NCBI GenBank assembly: GCA_026986455.1
Contig: JALSON010000348.1
Location: 1 to 7,034 of the forward strand
DNA: 7,034 nt
Reading direction: 5' to 3'
From: Thermococcaceae archaeon
GTDB lineage: Archaea > Methanobacteriota_B > Thermococci > Thermococcales > Thermococcaceae
Shown here piece after piece: positions 4,996 to 7,034 of the stretch. The notes below the pieces were generated by a model. The model searched no databases, had not been told where the DNA came from, and saw only the letters and a program-made list of their open reading frames with translations. Position 1 is the stretch's first letter. Each line of letters opens with the position of its first letter. Position numbers and translations under genes: made by a program.

Positions 4996-5553
4996 TCACC
5001 TCAGGAGCCTTTTCCTGAAATAGACCGTCGCCGGACAGCCCGAACATTTCTTGCCATAGATGTAGCACTCCGTGCAGACCTTTCCGCAGGGGGCAACTTT
5101 TCTCGTTGGCTCCAGCTTGAAGTCAACGAACTCTGGATAGGCCGGAGACGAACCGAGGGAGACGTCCATCTCCTTAACTGACTCCATAGGCCGTATGGTG
5201 TTCTCTATGGTCGCCTCAAGGGCGGAGTAGCTCTCCGCTATGAGCGCCAGGTTTAGGTTGTACTTACCGGTCGTCGTGGCGACGAAGACAGTTCTCGGGC
5301 ACCTTGCAAAAACATCGGCCAGCCTTTCCGCTTCATCCATGTTCCGAACCTTGAGGTTCACCACCGCGGAGACAAAGCCCCTCTTCCTGATGTTCAGCAG
5401 TGCCTGAACCCTTAAGTCCCCCCGCCTCTCCAGCTTTTCAAGCCTCTCCCTCGCGGAGGGGTGGCTTATCCCCAGCTCCCTCGCTATCTCGGACACCTTC
5501 ATCCTGCCGTTCTTCCTCAGCAGGCGGTATATCAGCAGGTCGCGTTCGTCCAT
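4996..5553 (-). CDS. Lrp/AsnC-family regulator with C-terminal five-cysteine cluster
   Basis: A 185-residue DNA-binding regulator. Residues 2-45 form the AsnC-type helix-turn-helix (LLRKNGRMKVSEIARELGIS, then HPSARERLEKLERRGDL). Residues 55-148 look like a diverged Lrp effector-binding/oligomerisation domain, with TVFVATTTGKYNLNLALIAES and a final VDFKLEPTR. Beyond the usual family length lies a basic tail with cysteines 156, 160, 163, 170 and 173, spaced C-x3-C-x2-C-x6-C-x2-C, able to hold a metal or an Fe-S cluster. It does not fit the TRASH spacing. The start is the ATG at 5553, four bases after GAAGGTGG; an in-frame ATG at 5613 lies upstream of the TATA element and should not be transcribed. 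The gene is divergent from the DUF2892-cytochrome b5 operon and probably regulates both it and itself through the CCTTCA sites between them. The effector (metal, redox state or amino acid) is unknown. Confidence 0.9.
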   Translation of the reverse strand: MDERDLLIYRLLRKNGRMKVSEIARELGISHPSARERLEKLERRGDLRVQALLNIRKRGFVSAVVNLKVRNMDEAERLADVFARCPRTVFVATTTGKYNLNLALIAESYSALEATIENTIRPMESVKEMDVSLGSSPAYPEFVDFKLEPTRKVAPCGKVCTECYIYGKKCSGCPATVYFRKRLLR

Positions 5554-5559
5554 AGAACC

Positions 5560-5587
5560 ACCTTCATTTTGAAGGTTTTTGCCTTCA
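5560..5587. promoter_or_regulatory. CCTTCA operator cluster of the Lrp-type gene
   Basis: A perfect inverted repeat, ACCTTCA-TTT-TGAAGGT (5560-5576), is followed by a third half-site, CCTTCA (5582-5587). The first and third half-sites are exactly 21 bases apart, two turns of DNA, as expected for an Lrp-like oligomer. The cluster covers the predicted transcription start (about 5579) and runs into the regulator's own Shine-Dalgarno sequence, which points to autorepression. In the mRNA the same palindrome could form a hairpin that hides the ribosome binding site. Confidence 0.6.
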
Positions 5588-5594
5588 ATTTCCT

Positions 5595-5609
5595 GGGAAA
5601 TAAATATAA
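5595..5609. promoter_or_regulatory. shared bidirectional TATA element
   Basis: Plus strand: the BRE-like GGGAAA followed by TAAATATAA gives a start near 5631 and a 15-base leader with GAGGTGAT before the ATG at 5646. Minus strand: GAAATGG followed by TTATATTTA over the same bases gives a start near 5579 and a leader of about 26 bases before the ATG at 5553. No second TATA-like element stands at the right distance from either gene, so one element probably serves both directions. Confidence 0.6.
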
Positions 5610-5611
5610 CC

Positions 5612-5621
5612 ATTTCGAAAT
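5612..5621. promoter_or_regulatory. palindrome ATTTCGAAAT in the divergent promoter
   Basis: A perfect ten-base palindrome between the TATA element and the predicted plus-strand transcription start (about 5631); on the minus strand it is part of the BRE. A regulator bound here could block the DUF2892-cytochrome b5 operon. It is unrelated to the CCTTCA half-sites and short enough to be chance. Confidence 0.3.
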
Positions 5622-5645
5622 TTTCTAAAAATCGAGGTGATTTCG

Positions 5646-5843
5646 ATGGAGAGAAACGAGGGAACCCTCGACAGGCTTTTGAGGATAGTTATAGGAATAG
5701 TACTGCTCGGCCTCTGGGCGGGCATGGACGTGCCCTACGAAACCGGGCTTCTGATAGTTGGACTTATAGCACTGGTGACTGGGCTGACGGGGTTCTGTGC
5801 AATTTATAAACTCCTGGGTATAAGTACCTGCAAAGAGTGCTGA
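5646..5843 (+). CDS. DUF2892 (YgaP-like) two-helix membrane protein
   Basis: A 65-residue protein matching the DUF2892/YgaP transmembrane family. It shows a charged N terminus (MERNEGTLDRLLR), a first helix at about 12-28, a second at about 33-51, then the conserved GFCAIYKLLGIST ending with CKEC. Cysteines 51, 62 and 65 are all at the C-terminal side; the family usually has CPxYxLLGxxT here, so the Pro after the first Cys is replaced by Ala. In YgaP this hairpin is fused to a rhodanese domain that handles sulfane sulfur; here it stands alone and its function is unknown. The start is the ATG at 5646, four bases after GAGGTGAT; the GTG at 5637 is part of that site. The stop codon overlaps the ribosome binding site of the cytochrome b5 gene nine bases downstream, so the two are co-transcribed. 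Confidence 0.88.
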   Translation: MERNEGTLDRLLRIVIGIVLLGLWAGMDVPYETGLLIVGLIALVTGLTGFCAIYKLLGISTCKEC

Positions 5844-5852
5844 GGTGGAAGG

Positions 5853-6479
5853 GTGAAGCGCGTAACCAAGGTGCTCATAGCATCGGGGGAGCTGCTGATA
5901 GCGGTAAGCCTGGTGCTGGTGGCAACCGGCCTGGCCATGAACAACCCTGGATCTGCCATTGGTTCGCTGATGAGCTATGAAACGGCCAGGAGAGCCCACA
6001 CCATAGCGTCGTACCTCTTCATCCCTCTGTTCTACGCCCACGCAGCGGCGGGCATATACATAGCCCTCGGAAGGTTCGAGAGCCTGAAGAGGCCAGGGGT
6101 CAGGAAAGCAGTGCTATCGGTGTGGACGATTGGGATAGCGGTGCTGGTTGTTTCCTGGCTGATCCCCCAGGGGAGCCTCTCTGTGCCCCCGAGCGTCTCC
6201 GCCAGCACGGTTCCGACCCTCGAAGAGGTCGCGAAGCACAGCACCGAAAACGACTGCTGGGTCGTAGTCGAAAACAGGGTCTACAACGTTACGTCGCTGA
6301 TAGACACCCACCCCGGAGGGAGGGAGGCCATACTGAAATACTGCGGCACCAATGCGACTGAGGTCTTTTTCAACGAGCACACTGAAAGGGATTATGAAGT
6401 ACTCCAGCAGTATTACATCGGCACAATAGGGGAGCCTTTGATAAAGAATGCCACCAAGAGAAAGGAAAAAGACGATTGA
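5853..6479 (+). CDS. membrane-anchored cytochrome b5-domain protein
   Basis: A 208-residue protein. The N-terminal half has three hydrophobic helices (about 7-29, 47-72, 86-104). A Ser/Pro-rich linker (106-119) leads to a cytochrome b5 domain (120-194) with the haem motif HPGG (His153-Gly156) and a second axial candidate, His176 in FNEHTERD. Basic residues at the N terminus and in the 73-85 loop put those segments inside the cell, so the b5 domain should face outside. Three N-x-T sequons (145, 167, 199) agree with an exported, glycosylated domain. Helix 2 has His49 and His63, 14 apart, the spacing of haem ligands in cytochrome b helices; no other helix has histidine. The start is the GTG at 5853, four bases after GAGGTGG. 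It is second in an operon with the DUF2892 gene. An electron-transfer or haem-binding role is inferred; the redox partner is unknown. Confidence 0.9.
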   Translation: MKRVTKVLIASGELLIAVSLVLVATGLAMNNPGSAIGSLMSYETARRAHTIASYLFIPLFYAHAAAGIYIALGRFESLKRPGVRKAVLSVWTIGIAVLVVSWLIPQGSLSVPPSVSASTVPTLEEVAKHSTENDCWVVVENRVYNVTSLIDTHPGGREAILKYCGTNATEVFFNEHTERDYEVLQQYYIGTIGEPLIKNATKRKEKDD

Positions 6480-6483
6480 TGGG

Positions 6484-6502
6484 TTTTCATTTATTATTTT
6501 TT
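6484..6502 (+). terminator. T-rich terminator of the cytochrome b5 operon
   Basis: TTTTCATTTATTATTTTTT begins five bases after the TGA of the cytochrome b5 gene, with a final run of six T. It overlaps the last codons of the convergent DUF998 gene. It fits an archaeal T-tract terminator; no stem precedes it. Confidence 0.5.
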
Positions 6503-7034
6503 CCGCCCCTCCTGAAAGATTGGCCTCATCAGCATAAAAACCATTATCAGTGCTATCTCGTAGGTCTCTATCAGCGCCACCGAGGGCCAGCTAACGAGCG
6601 TCCCCAGCGCCGCCAGTGCGAAGAGCAGGACGGAACCATACCAGATGGCCTTCTCTTTCGAACCCACTCCGTAGAGGAGCATCCCCAGGAAAAACTGGAC
6701 GAAGAAGTACGTCGAGACGAAGGAGTGGGGCCTCGTGCCGGCGTGGAAGACCCCGATGAGTGCGAGAAATATTGCTGAGATGCTTATGTAAGCCCCTCCA
6801 ACGGTTTGGAGCTTGTTCCCTGCGGAGAGAATCAGATAAACCGAGAATGCCACCATGAAAACTGCCGTGACAATGAGGCCGTAGTTGTATATCCATGAAG
6901 CGTGTGCCATCTCGGGCGAACCCAGGTCGCTGAGGGCGTTTTTCCAGAAGGAAAACCATGGATTCCTGCTTATGCTCCACGCAACGAAGAGCCAATACAC
7001 TACAACGCCGGCTATTCCGGAGTACTTGAAGAGT
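6494..7034 (-). CDS. DUF998 family membrane protein (5' end beyond the window)
   Basis: The frame stays open to the right edge, so the N terminus is missing; 179 residues are visible. An in-frame GTG at 7000 is not a likely start, because the hydrophobic stretch continues upstream of it (LFKYSGIAGVV) and the DUF998 family has its first helix there. Past that helix the family signature NPWFSFWKNALSDLGSP is clear. Further helices lie at about 38-60, 69-87, 97-113, 118-137 and 142-160 counted from the GTG, six in all. His86 and His92 flank the loop HAGTRPH, a position where the family often has conserved polar residues. The function of DUF998 proteins is not established. The gene ends 14 bases from the convergent cytochrome b5 gene and is probably unrelated to it in regulation. 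Confidence 0.88.
   Translation of the reverse strand, partial: LFKYSGIAGVVVYWLFVAWSISRNPWFSFWKNALSDLGSPEMAHASWIYNYGLIVTAVFMVAFSVYLILSAGNKLQTVGGAYISISAIFLALIGVFHAGTRPHSFVSTYFFVQFFLGMLLYGVGSKEKAIWYGSVLLFALAALGTLVSWPSVALIETYEIALIMVFMLMRPIFQEGRKK

Noticed and set aside
4996..5090. TRASH domain in the regulator's cysteine tail
   Set aside because: TRASH needs C-x19-22-C-x3-C; the tail has C-x3-C-x2-C-x6-C-x2-C.
5554..5613. Longer start for the Lrp-type regulator at 5613
   Set aside because: The extra 20 residues would be encoded across the TATA element and operator, and the ATG at 5553 has a good ribosome binding site.
1..7034. tRNA, rRNA, CRISPR arrays, riboswitches
   Set aside because: No cloverleaf with a TTCGA arm, no regularly spaced repeats, and no recognised aptamer pattern was seen on either strand.

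Overview
The window looks like chromosomal DNA from a hyperthermophilic euryarchaeon, most likely Thermococcales (Thermococcus, Pyrococcus or Palaeococcus). The evidence is compact gene packing, GGTGAT/GAGGTG ribosome binding sites a few bases before ATG or GTG, archaeal BRE/TATA promoters, Lrp-type regulation, an FTR1 iron permease, a DUF998 membrane protein, and a hairpin resembling the right ends of IS200/IS605 elements in this group. Archaeoglobales cannot be excluded from sequence reading alone; the haem-binding domain noted below would be less surprising there.

Left part (65-2925, all minus strand): an EamA/DMT-family exporter, preceded by a three-gene metal-detoxification operon. In transcription order the operon encodes a small HMA (MerP/CopZ-like) protein, a YHS/TRASH protein with a very His-rich tail (MerH-like), and a mercuric-reductase-like flavoprotein with both the CxxxxC redox centre and a C-terminal Cys pair. 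It looks like a mercury or soft-metal pathway in which capture, delivery and reduction sit on separate polypeptides. A perfect 8-bp inverted repeat just downstream of the predicted TATA box is a good operator candidate.

Middle (3022-4696, minus strand): a two-gene operon of a small CoA-binding (YccU-type) protein and a DUF302 protein, then an FTR1 iron permease whose promoter carries a DtxR/IdeR-like box. The roughly 300 bp between FTR1 and the next gene contain a hairpin that reads as the relic right end / omega-RNA scaffold of an IS200/IS605 element with no transposase left.

Right part (4996-7034): an Lrp/AsnC-type regulator with an unusual five-cysteine C-terminal tail is divergent from a two-gene operon. 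That operon encodes a 65-residue two-helix DUF2892 protein ending in CKEC, and a three-helix membrane protein carrying a cytochrome b5 domain predicted to lie outside the cell. The 90-bp divergent region has one near-symmetric TATA element and three CCTTCA half-sites that also cover the regulator's own ribosome binding site. This regulator plus haem-protein cassette is the most novel-looking part of the window. A DUF998 membrane protein, convergent with it, runs off the right edge.
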